The translations under genes were made by a program, and so were the position numbers. 64,000 nt of DNA from NCBI RefSeq assembly GCF_000384155.1, contig NZ_KB913031.1, positions 2,904,341-2,968,340 of the forward strand, in the 5' to 3' direction. Positions 38,211 through 47,779 of the stretch are shown here, piece after piece. Numbering within the stretch: position 1 is the stretch's first letter; the number at the start of each line of letters is the position of its first letter. The notes below the pieces were generated by a model. That model was not told where the DNA came from. It saw nothing but the letters and a program-made list of their open reading frames with translations, and did not search any database. The stretch is from Methylophilus sp. 42. GTDB taxonomy: Bacteria > Pseudomonadota > Gammaproteobacteria > Burkholderiales > Methylophilaceae.

Positions 38211-39338
38211 TCAAATAGCTGGTTCATATATATTAAATCCATCTAATTTTTTTAAAATCTCTCTTTTTAAAACGATTCCAACACTATATTTTGCTCTCGT
38301 GAGTGCTACATAAAACTTTGCTTTTGGTTCTGGTTTCAATTCACTTTGTCTATTAATAAGCCAATCTACCATTGGCCCAGTGGGGTAAATAAGCACTCTG
38401 TTAAATGTTAGTCCTTTGGACTTACCGAATGTCAGTACGTAATAATTGTTATTAACCATCGTCCTTACCGAATACCTCAGCTGCATGGGCTTATATTCAT
38501 AGAGATAATTATCGCGCAAACATTCTTCAACAAGAAAGACACCATCATGATTTGTAGACTCGCTGTTACCAGATGTAGTACCAGAAAAGTTCGGATACAA
38601 GGTATTTGAAAAGTCACATATGTCTGATAAGCAACGATAATTCACATTTAGTGACAGGTCATCAATATTTATATTGATTGATCTGTCAGAAAAAAAATTA
38701 AGAATTTCTGACTTTTGAAACCTCTTATTTTTTGCTGCGTTGTTAGTAGAGTATGTTGCTTGTCTTGGATCACCAACAAGTAGTACATTCGATGGACTAT
38801 CAAAGAGCAGCTTAAGAAACTCTAAGTCGTAACCAGCTAAATCTTGTACTTCATCAATAAAAATATTATCGAAGCATTCTGAAATGCGCTTTATAACTTT
38901 GCCGTGCGACTTCTCATTACAGCGCATTACAAATTTCGCTAACTTATCTGAGTAAACCTTACCTTCACTTGAGAAGTAAAACTTTTCAATATTCTCTTCT
39001 TCACCCCAATAAACTGGCTGACCTGCTTTCGTTTGATATTTGATACCCGACCGTCCACTTTCGAGTATTAAGCCATTAATTTCAATATCAACAACACAGC
39101 TCTGATATGGCTTGGCGCCATGTTTGATTAAAAATGAAAACCATGTTTGAACAGTGATAAGGTTATTAACTACACCTTTAGACTCCATTAATAACTTTGT
39201 CTTTATTTCCTCTTCACAAGCTTCGGTGAAGGTTGTAATTAAAACGGTTTCACCGTGTTCTGCTTTATTAATTGCTCGCTTGATAAGCTCAGTTGTCTTA
39301 CCAGAGCCAGCAGCAGCAATGATTAAATTATTCGACAT
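38211..39338 (-). CDS. GajB-like UvrD-family helicase (short form)
   Basis: A 375-residue superfamily 1A helicase. The ATG at 39338 is chosen because it opens directly into motif I (IIAAAGSGKTTELIK, Lys14) and overlaps the GajA-like stop by 11 bp; the frame runs 18 codons further upstream. Motif II is FIDEVQDL, motif III VGDPRQATYSTN, motif IV NYRC, and motif VI FYVALTRAK. Classic UvrD is about 720 residues and GajB about 490, so most of the 1B/2B insertions are missing. In Gabija the helicase senses or unwinds DNA for the nuclease. The base composition is distinctly AT-rich. Confidence 0.82.
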   Translation of the reverse strand: MSNNLIIAAAGSGKTTELIKRAINKAEHGETVLITTFTEACEEEIKTKLLMESKGVVNNLITVQTWFSFLIKHGAKPYQSCVVDIEINGLILESGRSGIKYQTKAGQPVYWGEEENIEKFYFSSEGKVYSDKLAKFVMRCNEKSHGKVIKRISECFDNIFIDEVQDLAGYDLEFLKLLFDSPSNVLLVGDPRQATYSTNNAAKNKRFQKSEILNFFSDRSININIDDLSLNVNYRCLSDICDFSNTLYPNFSGTTSGNSESTNHDGVFLVEECLRDNYLYEYKPMQLRYSVRTMVNNNYYVLTFGKSKGLTFNRVLIYPTGPMVDWLINRQSELKPEPKAKFYVALTRAKYSVGIVLKREILKKLDGFNIYEPAI

Positions 39339-40974
39339 TACTAATTGCATCTGAGATGTAGGATGGAAAGATAATCTCTTCATCAAATTCAAATATTTTT
39401 AAGGCGCATTCTGTTTTATTGGCTCTCATATATTTATGTAGGTTATCGATGTCATCATATTGGACGCCAAGAATTTTTTTGGTTTTATCAAACCCATTCG
39501 CTTTAAGAAATTTTGGCTCCAGCGTATTGTAATTAAATTTACTTTCACCGATCACCAAGCCTCCTACATCAACTTCTTGGTCAAAATAAATCTTGATGTT
39601 TGGCCTCGCATTTTCGCCTAAATAGTTTTGATACTTCTTTCCTAGTGCTTCAATATCGCCATCGTTGTCAGTAATGACGCTAACACGTTGAGAAATCCTC
39701 TCTGCTATCTCAAGAAATCTCAAAAACGAAACTCCAACAGAAATAACATCTATCCGATCTTCAATCGGAAGCCTGCCCTGATTAGCCGACATGTATGCTT
39801 TTTGAACGACCAACTCGTCTGAGTCACCCTCAACTAAAATTGCTCTGTCACACAATATAAGTCTTAGCGTGTCATATCCTTGTAATTTTTCAAAAAAGGC
39901 TTTTGTATCAGGAGACAGCCCACTCATTTTGGTTGATTTTCTGTCGTTCAATAAAATCAGTGAGTCTAGTCCAAGCTTATTTGCAACAAAGCTACTATGA
40001 GTAGTGATGATGATTTGTTTACCCTCACAACTACCTTTGATAGCCTTGATTAACTCATTCAATTTAGTATGTGAGAGATGATTTTCAGGTTCTTCTACCA
40101 AAACGACATTGGCCTCTTGAGCTTTATTGTGTGCTAAGGCAAGGTTAGTTTTAATGACGCTTTGCTCACCCTTTCCTATATTATGAAAAGGTATATTGTC
40201 CACATAGGTCGTCAAACTACTTTCCCACGCATTCTTTGATGATAGCTCAACTGAAATCGACACCCTTTTTTCTGTAACCTTTGCGGCGGAGGTTAACTTT
40301 TCATTGATTTTTTGTATTGACTCATTACCAATAAAAGACTCTTTCATTTCTCGATGCGATTGAGAAATATTGATAACTTCTTCAGTAGTCAATAATTCTT
40401 TTACGATTCGACTAATATACAAATCAGAGCCATTAGAAAACCGCGTATTTGATGAATCAATAAGCGCCGATTTCAATGGTATATTTCTTGCCGTAATCGT
40501 ATCTCTTGAAAACCCTTTCCAAACAACATGGTAATACTCAATCGGAATGGTTCTTAAATTGCCAGATTGTATAAGTTCTTGATAAACAGACTGGTATGCG
40601 TCGTCAAACTCAACCTTCAGAAAAACACCACTATAATCCTCCCCGGATGTGTTTTTATTGCCTTTTAAAAAAGGCCTTTCTTCTTTGTCAAAATATAATT
40701 CAATCAAAATCGATGGAGGAGGCAGCTTGTCCTGATTTTGTAGACTGTCTAAATATTCTTTTACCGCAATATCATTGAACAAATACTGAGTTAACTCATT
40801 GTGTAAATAACGGCCATTGTACAGGCCTGTAAGTGCCAAGTTTATCGCCTCAAGAATCGTTGATTTACCAGCCGCGTTATCTCCTACGATTATGTTTAGA
40901 CCGCTGTTGAGGGATAATGTAAAACGATCTTTAAAGCACTTAAAATTCTCAATGACAATCTTTTCAATTAACAA
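39328..40974 (-). CDS. GajA-like OLD-family ATP-dependent nuclease
   Basis: A 548-residue class 2 OLD protein. The ATPase head has Walker A GDNAAGKST (31-39), the signature IGKGEQSVIK (about 266-275), Walker B VVLVEEPENHL (290-300) and the H-loop ITTHSSF. The TOPRIM nuclease has E382 in LVEGDSDE and the acidic run D436/D438/D440 in VITDNDGD. Gabija GajA is about 580 residues with the same order. Overlap with a UvrD helicase is the defining class 2/Gabija arrangement. Such systems cleave or nick phage DNA when nucleotide levels fall. AT-rich composition suggests transfer. Confidence 0.85.
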   Translation of the reverse strand: MLIEKIVIENFKCFKDRFTLSLNSGLNIIVGDNAAGKSTILEAINLALTGLYNGRYLHNELTQYLFNDIAVKEYLDSLQNQDKLPPPSILIELYFDKEERPFLKGNKNTSGEDYSGVFLKVEFDDAYQSVYQELIQSGNLRTIPIEYYHVVWKGFSRDTITARNIPLKSALIDSSNTRFSNGSDLYISRIVKELLTTEEVINISQSHREMKESFIGNESIQKINEKLTSAAKVTEKRVSISVELSSKNAWESSLTTYVDNIPFHNIGKGEQSVIKTNLALAHNKAQEANVVLVEEPENHLSHTKLNELIKAIKGSCEGKQIIITTHSSFVANKLGLDSLILLNDRKSTKMSGLSPDTKAFFEKLQGYDTLRLILCDRAILVEGDSDELVVQKAYMSANQGRLPIEDRIDVISVGVSFLRFLEIAERISQRVSVITDNDGDIEALGKKYQNYLGENARPNIKIYFDQEVDVGGLVIGESKFNYNTLEPKFLKANGFDKTKKILGVQYDDIDNLHKYMRANKTECALKIFEFDEEIIFPSYISDAISNVE

Positions 40975-41121
40975 GGTTTAGTCCTTTAAATTAAATTTCA
41001 CTTGTACTCAATGTCTGATTGATAAAGTTATGTAGCACATATCGGAGTTCAAGCTCTACCGTTTTGCATCACGTAAAATCATAGGTCAGACTCGGTTGAC
41101 TTAATAAGTGGCGCATCTCAA

Positions 41122-41526
41122 CTACCTCGGAATAATATGCACCTTCGCATGCGTCACACCTGTTTGTGACGAGATAGCATTCACGCACTCCTCCACTTCG
41201 GCGATCTTGCCTTTCAGTATCACCGTTTCCATACAGTTATCATGGTCTAAATGCACATGCTGTGCGGTAATAATCACATGGTGGTGTGCATGCTGTAACT
41301 GGTTCACGCGGCTGGCGAGTTGCCGCTCGTGATGGTTGTAAACATAACTGAGCGACGCGACGCAATCGGCCTGGGTGTGATTATTGTTTTGCATCACGTC
41401 CTCATCAAGGGCTTTGCGCACCAGGTCACGAAAGGCTTCTGAGCGATTCACGTAGGCTTTGACGGCCACCAGTTGGTCAAAGGCGTCGGCCAGGTCGTCC
41501 TCAACTGAAATCGTGATGCGTCGCAT
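41122..41526 (-). CDS. nikR: Nickel-responsive repressor NikR
   Basis: A 134-residue ribbon-helix-helix repressor. The N-terminal DNA-binding strand is MRRITISVEDDLADAFDQLV. The C-terminal ACT-like nickel domain keeps the four square-planar ligands known from E. coli NikR: His in LQHAHHHV, two His in QHVHLD and Cys in DHDNCME. It lies 14 bp downstream of the TonB receptor gene and probably shares its transcript. A matching operator in front of the receptor implies control of nickel uptake with autoregulation. Confidence 0.93.
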   Translation of the reverse strand: MRRITISVEDDLADAFDQLVAVKAYVNRSEAFRDLVRKALDEDVMQNNNHTQADCVASLSYVYNHHERQLASRVNQLQHAHHHVIITAQHVHLDHDNCMETVILKGKIAEVEECVNAISSQTGVTHAKVHIIPR

Positions 41527-41540
41527 GGGCTAAGTCCTCG

Positions 41541-43586
41541 CTAAAACTGATAGGTCAATGTGAGTCGTGCAGCTCTCGGCTCTACCGGGTGAAAGTGAAT
41601 ATCGTTGACCGGTGCAGCCTCGCCTTTGAGTTGCGACTCATAGTAATAGTCGATATCGCTGGCCTTGCGGTCAAACAGGTTAAACACATCCAGTGTCAGG
41701 CTGGTGCGTTGATTATACCGGTAGCCGATGCGGGCATAGGTAAGGAACGTGGCGTTTGAGCGCACAGAATTATCTTCTATCAGCGCCCTGGGGCCAAAGT
41801 AGCGTAACTGCATGCTGCCAAACCAGTTGCCCCAATTTGTCACCGTTGCCCCCAGGGAGGCCACTTTGTTGATTGCGCCGGGGATGTATTGTCCTGCTGG
41901 GTCGTGGTCTCTGAAGCGGGCTTTGGAGAGTGCAATATCCATATCGAGCAATAGCCAGTCGTTGACGACATAATGGTTATTCCACTCAACACCATAGCGG
42001 CGGCTGGCGTGGCTGGGTTCGGTTTCACCGGCATCACCAACAAATAACAGCTCGGAGTCCATATCCAGTTGCCAGATGGCCAAAGAGCTTTGCAAACCAG
42101 GCACCCACTCGCTTCTGACGCCGATCTCGCTGCCGCGAGTGCTCACCAAGGGGGTAACAGGCAAAGCAGCAGAACCATCTAGCAGGCGGGTTTGTGTGGC
42201 AGCGCGTGCATCGTTGCTATGAAAGCCTTTGCCAATATTGTAGAAAAACTCAGTATTCGCCCACGGCCCAAAAATGACCGAAAACTTGGGTGAGGTAATG
42301 CCATCGCCGACATGGCCAGCGTTACCTGCCAGGCTGCTTTTGACATCGAACTGGTAGCGATCATAACGTAAGCCTGCCACCGTGCGTAGCTTCTCATGCC
42401 ACCATAGCGTGTTTTCAGCATAAACACCGGCACTGCTTTCCTCTACCTTATCTGACCGTATTTGTGACAAGCGCTGCGTTTGCGCTGTCTTGTAGAGCGC
42501 CACTGGTGACAACTTGTCATACCGTGTTTGCAAGCCCACTTTATTGTCCATCACCATGCCGGCAATTTCACCTAGCCACGACTTGCTGAGATTGAGGCCC
42601 AGCATGATGCGTTGCTCACTTTGGTCAGTCTGGTCACCATTGACGGGATCACTTAGAAAATAGGTAAAGTTGCCGAATAAATCGAGCTTGGAGCGGACGG
42701 CATAGGCATTGATTTGCCAGCCACCATGCTGATCACGGTGGTGCTTGGCAAACGACAGGCTGTAACGTGACGAGTCGCCGCCATCACTCGGGTCAATCGC
42801 GTCAAAACGCCCGATTTGACCGCTGCGTACAGCACGCAATGGAATCTGGTCGGTCGAATTCCAGCGGTTCTTATACGCCATTGCAGTCAGCGTCATGCCA
42901 TCGCGTGCATCACCTTCGCGGTAACGCAGCAAACCATTGTATTTCCTGACGCCTTCTGCCACCTGCCAGGGGCCATCATAGTGATTGACATCCAGCGCAT
43001 AGAGTAAATGGCCTTGTTGCAAAGCCACAGAGTTTGCCAGCAGCATGCGCTGGTAATCGTAGCTCCCCACCGTCAGGCTGGCGATGCCCTGTGGCAACTG
43101 ATTCAGCAAATGCAAATGCGCCGCGCCCGCCGATGAAAAGTCGCCCTCTTCTGCCGAGTAAGGGCCTTTTTTGTAATGCAAATGGCTGACCAGCTCGGGG
43201 ATCAGGAAATTCAAATCGGTATAGCCCTGGCCGTGCGCATGGGTGCGCATATTGACCGGCATTTCGTCCACATAGGTGGCAAAGTCTGTGCCGTGGTCGA
43301 GGTTAAAACCACGCAGGTAAAACTGGTTGGCTTTACCGCTGCCGCTATGCTGGGTCACGATCATGCCGGGCACGAATTCAAGTATCTCGCCAATACGCGC
43401 AATTGGCCGGTTCTTAATCAGGCTAGCGTTGACTTTACCTTCACTGGCCGCATCTGATGAACCAACAGCGTTGTCGTAATGCGCGCGCACCTGGATTTCC
43501 TCCAAGTCTATAGACTCATTAGCCAGTGTGGGTACGCTGGCAAACAACCCTGCCAGCGCCATGGCAATCTTTGAATATTTTGTCAT
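41541..43586 (-). CDS. TonB-dependent outer-membrane receptor, probably for nickel
   Basis: A 681-residue TonB-dependent receptor. A signal peptide (MTKYSKIAMALAGLFASVPTLA) precedes a TonB-box-like LEEIQVRA, the plug (about residues 40-160 with LEFVPGMIVTQHSGSG and YLRGFNLDHGTDFATYVDEMPVN) and a 22-strand-type barrel ending in LTLTYQF. The plug is His-rich (MRTHAHGQGYTD, LVSHLHY). Nickel or a nickel chelate is inferred as ligand from the NikR operator and the downstream nikR gene, not from the receptor sequence alone. The start has AGGG upstream. Confidence 0.88.
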   Translation of the reverse strand: MTKYSKIAMALAGLFASVPTLANESIDLEEIQVRAHYDNAVGSSDAASEGKVNASLIKNRPIARIGEILEFVPGMIVTQHSGSGKANQFYLRGFNLDHGTDFATYVDEMPVNMRTHAHGQGYTDLNFLIPELVSHLHYKKGPYSAEEGDFSSAGAAHLHLLNQLPQGIASLTVGSYDYQRMLLANSVALQQGHLLYALDVNHYDGPWQVAEGVRKYNGLLRYREGDARDGMTLTAMAYKNRWNSTDQIPLRAVRSGQIGRFDAIDPSDGGDSSRYSLSFAKHHRDQHGGWQINAYAVRSKLDLFGNFTYFLSDPVNGDQTDQSEQRIMLGLNLSKSWLGEIAGMVMDNKVGLQTRYDKLSPVALYKTAQTQRLSQIRSDKVEESSAGVYAENTLWWHEKLRTVAGLRYDRYQFDVKSSLAGNAGHVGDGITSPKFSVIFGPWANTEFFYNIGKGFHSNDARAATQTRLLDGSAALPVTPLVSTRGSEIGVRSEWVPGLQSSLAIWQLDMDSELLFVGDAGETEPSHASRRYGVEWNNHYVVNDWLLLDMDIALSKARFRDHDPAGQYIPGAINKVASLGATVTNWGNWFGSMQLRYFGPRALIEDNSVRSNATFLTYARIGYRYNQRTSLTLDVFNLFDRKASDIDYYYESQLKGEAAPVNDIHFHPVEPRAARLTLTYQF

Positions 43587-43604
43587 CGGTGTACTTACCC
43601 TCTA

Positions 43605-43635
43605 TCGTATGATCTTTTTTTTATTATTCATACGA
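43605..43635 (-). promoter_or_regulatory. NikR operator ahead of the TonB receptor
   Basis: A perfect 8-bp inverted repeat TCGTATGA / TCATACGA (43605-43612 and 43628-43635) with a 15-bp AT-rich spacer. The core half-sites GTATGA and TCATAC are identical to the E. coli nik operator, whose spacer is 16 bp. The site ends 19 bp before the receptor ATG. Confidence 0.85.
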
Positions 43636-43722
43636 CGGCATTATGAAGCAGTAGGCCACAATGACCTATACGTATATTGACGCAAACATACTTTTACCCG
43701 CTACTTCATGAGAGACAGGCAC

Positions 43723-43750
43723 AAAAAAGCCCGCTGACGCGGGCTTTTTT
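43723..43750 (-). terminator. Rho-independent terminator of pnp
   Basis: Stem AAAAAAGCCCGC / GCGGGCTTTTTT with a 4-nt loop. On the minus strand the stem is followed by a U-run, 14 bp after the pnp stop. It can also act on plus-strand transcripts. Confidence 0.92.
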
Positions 43751-43764
43751 TAACAACAGACGCC

Positions 43765-45885
43765 TTATTCAGCCGCTGGCGCTTCTTCTCTTGCAGGTGG
43801 ATCGATCAACGCTTTCATGCTCAAACGCACTTTACCTTTGTCATCCAGCTCAACCACTTTCACTTTCACGATGTCACCTTCTTTGAGGTAATCGCTCACT
43901 GCTTTGACGCGCTCGTGGGCGATTTGTGAAATGTGTACCAGGCCATCTTTACCTGGCAACAAAGTCACGACAGCACCGAAATCAAGAATCTTGACCACTG
44001 GGCCTTCGTAGATCTGGCCGACTTCAACTTCAGCGGTGATCTGTGCAATACGACGTTGGGCTTCAGCACCTTCATCCGCATTGGTACATGCAATTTTCAC
44101 GGTACCGTCATCTTCGATGTCGATGCTGGTGTTGGTTTCTTTGGTCAGTGCCTGAATCACTGCGCCACCTTTACCGATCACGTCACGGATTTTGTCCGGA
44201 TTGATCTTCATGCTGATGATGCGTGGTGCAAACTGTGACATTTCGGTGTTAACACCTGACACAGCTTCTTTCATCAGGCCCAGGATGTGCGCGCGACCTT
44301 CTTTGGCTTGTGCCAGTGCCACTTGCATGATTTGTGCTGTGATACCGGTGATTTTGATATCCATTTGCAGGGCGGTCACGCCTTTGTCGGTACCGGCTAC
44401 TTTAAAGTCCATATCACCCAGGTGGTCTTCGTCACCCAGAATGTCGGTCAGTACAGCCACGCGGTTGCCTTCTTTGATCAGGCCCATTGCCACGCCAGCG
44501 ACGTGTGCAGTCAATGGCACACCAGCATCCAGCAGGGACAAGCAACCACCACAGACAGACGCCATGGAGCTGGAACCGTTAGACTCAGTGATCTCTGACA
44601 CCACACGCATGGTGTAGTCAAAGTCTTCTTTTTTAGGCAGTACTGCTTTCAAAGCACGTTTAGCCAGGTTACCGTGGCCGATTTCGCGGCGCTTAGGCGT
44701 ACCCACACGGCCTGTTTCACCAGTCGCATACGGAGGCATGTTGTAGTGCAACATAAAGCGGTCAGTGTACTCACCAGACAGTGCGTCAATGATTTGCTCA
44801 TCGCGGCCAGTGCCCAATGTAGCAACTACCAGCGCTTGTGTTTCACCGCGTGTAAACAGGGCAGAACCGTGTGTACGTGGCAATACGCCTGAGCGAATGG
44901 TGATCGGGCGCACAGTGCGTGTGTCGCGGCCGTCAATGCGTGGCTCGCCGTTCAGGATCTGGCTACGTACGGTTTTGGCTTCCAGTTTAAAGAACTCGTC
45001 TTTAATCTTGTTGGCTTCCAGTGTAGAAGTTTCTTCCGTAATCAAGGTGCCCATGACACGTGACATGATTTCATCCAGTGTGGAAGAGCGCTCACCTTTA
45101 GATTTGATCTTGAACGCAGCATTGATGTCGTCGGCAGCAATCGCAGCCACTTTTTCGATCAACGCAGTGTCTGGCTCTGGCGGTGTCCAATCCCAGGCAT
45201 CTTTACCGGCTTCTGCAGCCATTTCGTTGATCGCTTTGATCACTGGTTGCATTTGCTCGTGACCAAATACAACGGCGCCCAACATCACTTCTTCAGACAG
45301 CTCTTTGGCTTCAGATTCAACCATCATCACCGCAGATTCAGTTGCACCAACCACCAGATCCAATGCAGAGTCTTTCAGCAATGAAACATCAGGGTTCAAT
45401 ACATATTCGCCATTGATATAACCCACTCGTGCCGCACCTAATGGGCCGTAGAATGGAATACCAGACAATGCCAGCGCAGCAGAAGCACCAATCACCGCAG
45501 GGATATCGGAATCAATTTCCGGATCCAGTGACAATACAGTGGCCACGACCTGCACTTCGTTATAGAAGGCATCTGGGAACAGCGGACGCAATGGACGGTC
45601 GATCAAACGTGCAGTCAGCGTTTCTTTTTCAGAAGGACGGCCTTCGCGCTTGAAGAAACCACCAGGAATACGGCCAGCCGCATAGGTCTTCTCTTGGTAA
45701 TCCACGGTCAATGGAAAGAAATCCTGACCCTCTTTCACTTCTCGCTTGGCAGTCACAGCCACCAGCACAACGGTATCCCCGTAGCTGACGATCACTGCCG
45801 CATCAGATTGGCGTGCAATTTCACCTGTTTCCAATGTCAGGGTATGCGCACCAAACGGGATGCTTCTTTTAGTAATTTCAAACAT
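43765..45885 (-). CDS. pnp: Polyribonucleotide nucleotidyltransferase (PNPase)
   Basis: PNPase is a 3'-5' phosphorolytic exoribonuclease of the RNA degradosome. The ATG at 45885 (MFEITKRSI) follows AAAAGGA and gives 706 residues, the usual length; the frame extends 7 codons upstream. Two RNase PH domains are present, the first with DRPLRPLFP and the second with TRGETQALV and [20 protein letters not shown]. The KH domain ([17 protein letters not shown], about residue 560) and S1 domain (about 620-690) follow. It lies downstream of rpsO as in many proteobacteria. Confidence 0.97.
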   Translation of the reverse strand: MFEITKRSIPFGAHTLTLETGEIARQSDAAVIVSYGDTVVLVAVTAKREVKEGQDFFPLTVDYQEKTYAAGRIPGGFFKREGRPSEKETLTARLIDRPLRPLFPDAFYNEVQVVATVLSLDPEIDSDIPAVIGASAALALSGIPFYGPLGAARVGYINGEYVLNPDVSLLKDSALDLVVGATESAVMMVESEAKELSEEVMLGAVVFGHEQMQPVIKAINEMAAEAGKDAWDWTPPEPDTALIEKVAAIAADDINAAFKIKSKGERSSTLDEIMSRVMGTLITEETSTLEANKIKDEFFKLEAKTVRSQILNGEPRIDGRDTRTVRPITIRSGVLPRTHGSALFTRGETQALVVATLGTGRDEQIIDALSGEYTDRFMLHYNMPPYATGETGRVGTPKRREIGHGNLAKRALKAVLPKKEDFDYTMRVVSEITESNGSSSMASVCGGCLSLLDAGVPLTAHVAGVAMGLIKEGNRVAVLTDILGDEDHLGDMDFKVAGTDKGVTALQMDIKITGITAQIMQVALAQAKEGRAHILGLMKEAVSGVNTEMSQFAPRIISMKINPDKIRDVIGKGGAVIQALTKETNTSIDIEDDGTVKIACTNADEGAEAQRRIAQITAEVEVGQIYEGPVVKILDFGAVVTLLPGKDGLVHISQIAHERVKAVSDYLKEGDIVKVKVVELDDKGKVRLSMKALIDPPAREEAPAAE

Positions 45886-45905
45886 ATTTTTCCTTTTCTC
45901 TACCA

Positions 45906-46011
45906 TGGCTATTCACTACCTAATAGCCAATCTCAATAATGAAAATACAGCATTCGCTTACTGCGTTTGGGCGCTCTTCATTGGGTTGCCCGACGCGCGA
46001 CGGCTGTATTT
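45906..46011 (-). promoter_or_regulatory. Structured pnp leader between rpsO and pnp
   Basis: Two stems fill the leader of pnp. One is an 8-bp stem TGGCTATT / AATAGCCA (45906-45913 with 45922-45929) just before the ribosome-binding site. The other is a long-range 9-bp stem AAATACAGC / GCTGTATTT (45943-45951 with 46003-46011) closing a loop with inner GGGC/GCCC pairing. In E. coli a comparable leader stem is cut by RNase III in PNPase autoregulation. Together with the rpsO terminator this accounts for most of the 302-bp gap; a promoter was not identified. Confidence 0.55.
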
Positions 46012-46104
46012 CCCGATTTGTGGTGACTTCCATCAACACGCTGCACCTGCTTATCCAGTTGCAACGCACTCACAGAAGCCACCGCGTTTTGGTGATTTTT
46101 TAAA

Positions 46105-46140
46105 GCAAAAAAGCCGAGGCAATCACCATGCCATCGGCTT
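46105..46140 (-). terminator. Terminator of rpsO
   Basis: Stem AAGCCGA...TCGGCTT extended inward by GGCA/TGCC with a single bulged base. On the minus strand the stem is followed by TTTTTT, 48 bp after the rpsO stop. Partial read-through into pnp would be expected. Confidence 0.85.
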
Positions 46141-46187
46141 TTATTTCGTTAAAAGTGAACAGTGTTAAGTGTCACACTTCAACCAAA

Positions 46188-46457
46188 TTATTTACGCAGG
46201 TTCAAGCGCTCGATCAGCGTTTGATAGCGGCTAACGTCTTTACCTTTGAGGTAGTCCAGCAAACGACGACGCTGGCTAACCATGGCCAACAGACCACGAC
46301 GTGAGTGGTTGTCTTTTTTGTTGGATTTGAAGTGCTCAGTCAGGTAAGTGATACGGTTAGTCAACAAAGCCACTTGTACTTCCGGGCTTGCGGTATCACC
46401 TTCACTGCGTTGGTATTCTTTAATGATTTTTGCGGATTGTTCTGCGGTAACAGCCAT
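46188..46457 (-). CDS. rpsO: 30S ribosomal protein S15
   Basis: The 89 residues match S15 exactly in length. S15 binds the central domain of 16S rRNA and helps start platform assembly. Family stretches are [52 protein letters not shown] and the end [13 protein letters not shown]. It is the first gene of rpsO-pnp. Confidence 0.98.
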   Translation of the reverse strand: MAVTAEQSAKIIKEYQRSEGDTASPEVQVALLTNRITYLTEHFKSNKKDNHSRRGLLAMVSQRRRLLDYLKGKDVSRYQTLIERLNLRK

Positions 46458-46546
46458 CTTTTTTCCTTTGAGTTAGCGTCAATGTCGCGGCAGCCAAGCA
46501 ACCTATTTGCCTTACCACGCCGACATTCAAATTACACGAACCGCGC

Positions 46547-46552
46547 ATTATA
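46547..46552 (-). promoter_or_regulatory. Probable -10 box of the rpsO promoter
   Basis: TATAAT on the minus strand followed by a G/C-rich discriminator (GCGCGG), about 90 bp before the rpsO start. No good -35 hexamer is visible at 16-18 bp. Confidence 0.4.
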
Positions 46553-46639
46553 TCGGCAAGTCCCTGCCTTGCATAGTCTTTTATAGGATTAAGCTTCTGT
46601 TTTTATGAATTAATTTCCGACTCATGGCCTAGATACAAG

Positions 46640-47530
46640 CTATAAGAAATCATCATAAAAACCTGCCTGGGCTGGCACCGCGCCACGAATGCCGCAAATT
46701 GAGGCAGCAAACCAGGCAGCACGTGTCAGCATGGTTTGCCGCGACCAGCCAGCCAGCAACCCGCGAATAACCACTGCCGTATACGCATCCCCCGCCCCCA
46801 CGCTATCGACAAAAGGCGATTGCAATTTCATCGGTGGCGCTCTAAAACCATTGCCATAAGCATCCAGCCAGAAACTGCCCTGCTCGCCACAGGTAACAAA
46901 CACCTCACTCAAACCGAACACCATTAGCAACTGCCGCGCCAGGTCGTTAATATCTGACGACACAGGCAAGCCCACCAGCGCGCATACCTCCGGTAACTCT
47001 TCATGATTAATCTTCAGGATATCTGCGGCCTGCAATACCTGGCGCAGGCTGTGCGCGTCATACCATGGCGCACGCAAGTTAATGTCGCAAAAAACCGTGG
47101 CTGTACACATTTTTAGCCATTGGTCAGCCAGCGCCTGCATGGGCGCATGCCGCAATGCCAGTGAGCCGATATACACCAGGCGTGGCGGATGCTGCTTGGT
47201 TAAGACTTGTACCGGCGGCCACTGCAAGTCATCGTAGGCTTGCTGATCGAGAATTTCAAAGCGGTGACCGTGTGCGTCCAAATGCACCATGACCTGCCCG
47301 CTGGGCAAAGTATCAGACTGTTGCACGCCTGCAATCGACAAGCCGCAATCCTGCATCTCAGCAACAATACGCTCGCCGAGCGCATCTTTGCCCACCGCCG
47401 TCAGCAAATGCACCTCCAGCCCAAAGGCATGGCAATGCCTGGCGACGTTATAAGGCGCGCCGCCAATAATGGTTTGCTCGGGAAACACATCTCCCAACAC
47501 TTCACCCAAAATCATGATGGCATTCGACAT
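46640..47530 (-). CDS. PfkB-family sugar kinase (fructokinase-like)
   Basis: A 296-residue ribokinase-family enzyme that phosphorylates a sugar or nucleoside. The ATG at 47530 (MSNAIMILGEVLGDVF) is preferred because AGGA lies eight bases upstream and the protein begins at the conserved first strand; an ATG at 47539 and a GTG at 47557 are alternatives. The N-terminal GG motif is IIGGAPYNVARH and the C-terminal catalytic motif SVGAGDAYTAVVIRGLL, with its Asp as general base. The substrate resembles fructose-type members but is not certain. Confidence 0.85.
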   Translation of the reverse strand: MSNAIMILGEVLGDVFPEQTIIGGAPYNVARHCHAFGLEVHLLTAVGKDALGERIVAEMQDCGLSIAGVQQSDTLPSGQVMVHLDAHGHRFEILDQQAYDDLQWPPVQVLTKQHPPRLVYIGSLALRHAPMQALADQWLKMCTATVFCDINLRAPWYDAHSLRQVLQAADILKINHEELPEVCALVGLPVSSDINDLARQLLMVFGLSEVFVTCGEQGSFWLDAYGNGFRAPPMKLQSPFVDSVGAGDAYTAVVIRGLLAGWSRQTMLTRAAWFAASICGIRGAVPAQAGFYDDFL

Positions 47531-47735
47531 ACGCTCCATCCTATTTTCCACACCCACCCAATACCATTAACTAACCCTCACTTTTGTGACTCGCACTGAC
47601 GCAGATTGTTTCAATAAACTGCCAAACCGGTCACACTGAGCATGATTCAACCGGCTCGCAAGCGGCATAAAATAACCTATGTGCAGCATATCAGGATTTT
47701 TTTTATCTTTTGTGTGCATTCTTGGCGATCTTTGC

Positions 47736-47741
47736 TATAAT
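47736..47741 (+). promoter_or_regulatory. -10 box of the tRNA-Phe gene
   Basis: A perfect TATAAT followed by the G/C discriminator GCGCGTC, typical of stable-RNA promoters under stringent control, 38 bp before the tRNA. The -35 (TGTGCA at 17 bp) is weak. Confidence 0.55.
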
Positions 47742-47779
47742 GCGCGTCTTGCGATTCGGGACATGCCCAAATTGCTGTT

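Noticed and set aside
36803..40974. PARIS or retron as alternatives for the defence-like cluster
   Set aside because: The ATPase and TOPRIM domains are fused in one protein with a UvrD partner, which fits class 2 OLD/Gabija. No reverse transcriptase or separate TOPRIM gene is present.
45860..46168. Plus-strand 102-codon frame in the rpsO-pnp gap
   Set aside because: It overlaps the pnp start and the rpsO terminator and has no domain; the DNA is better explained as pnp leader.
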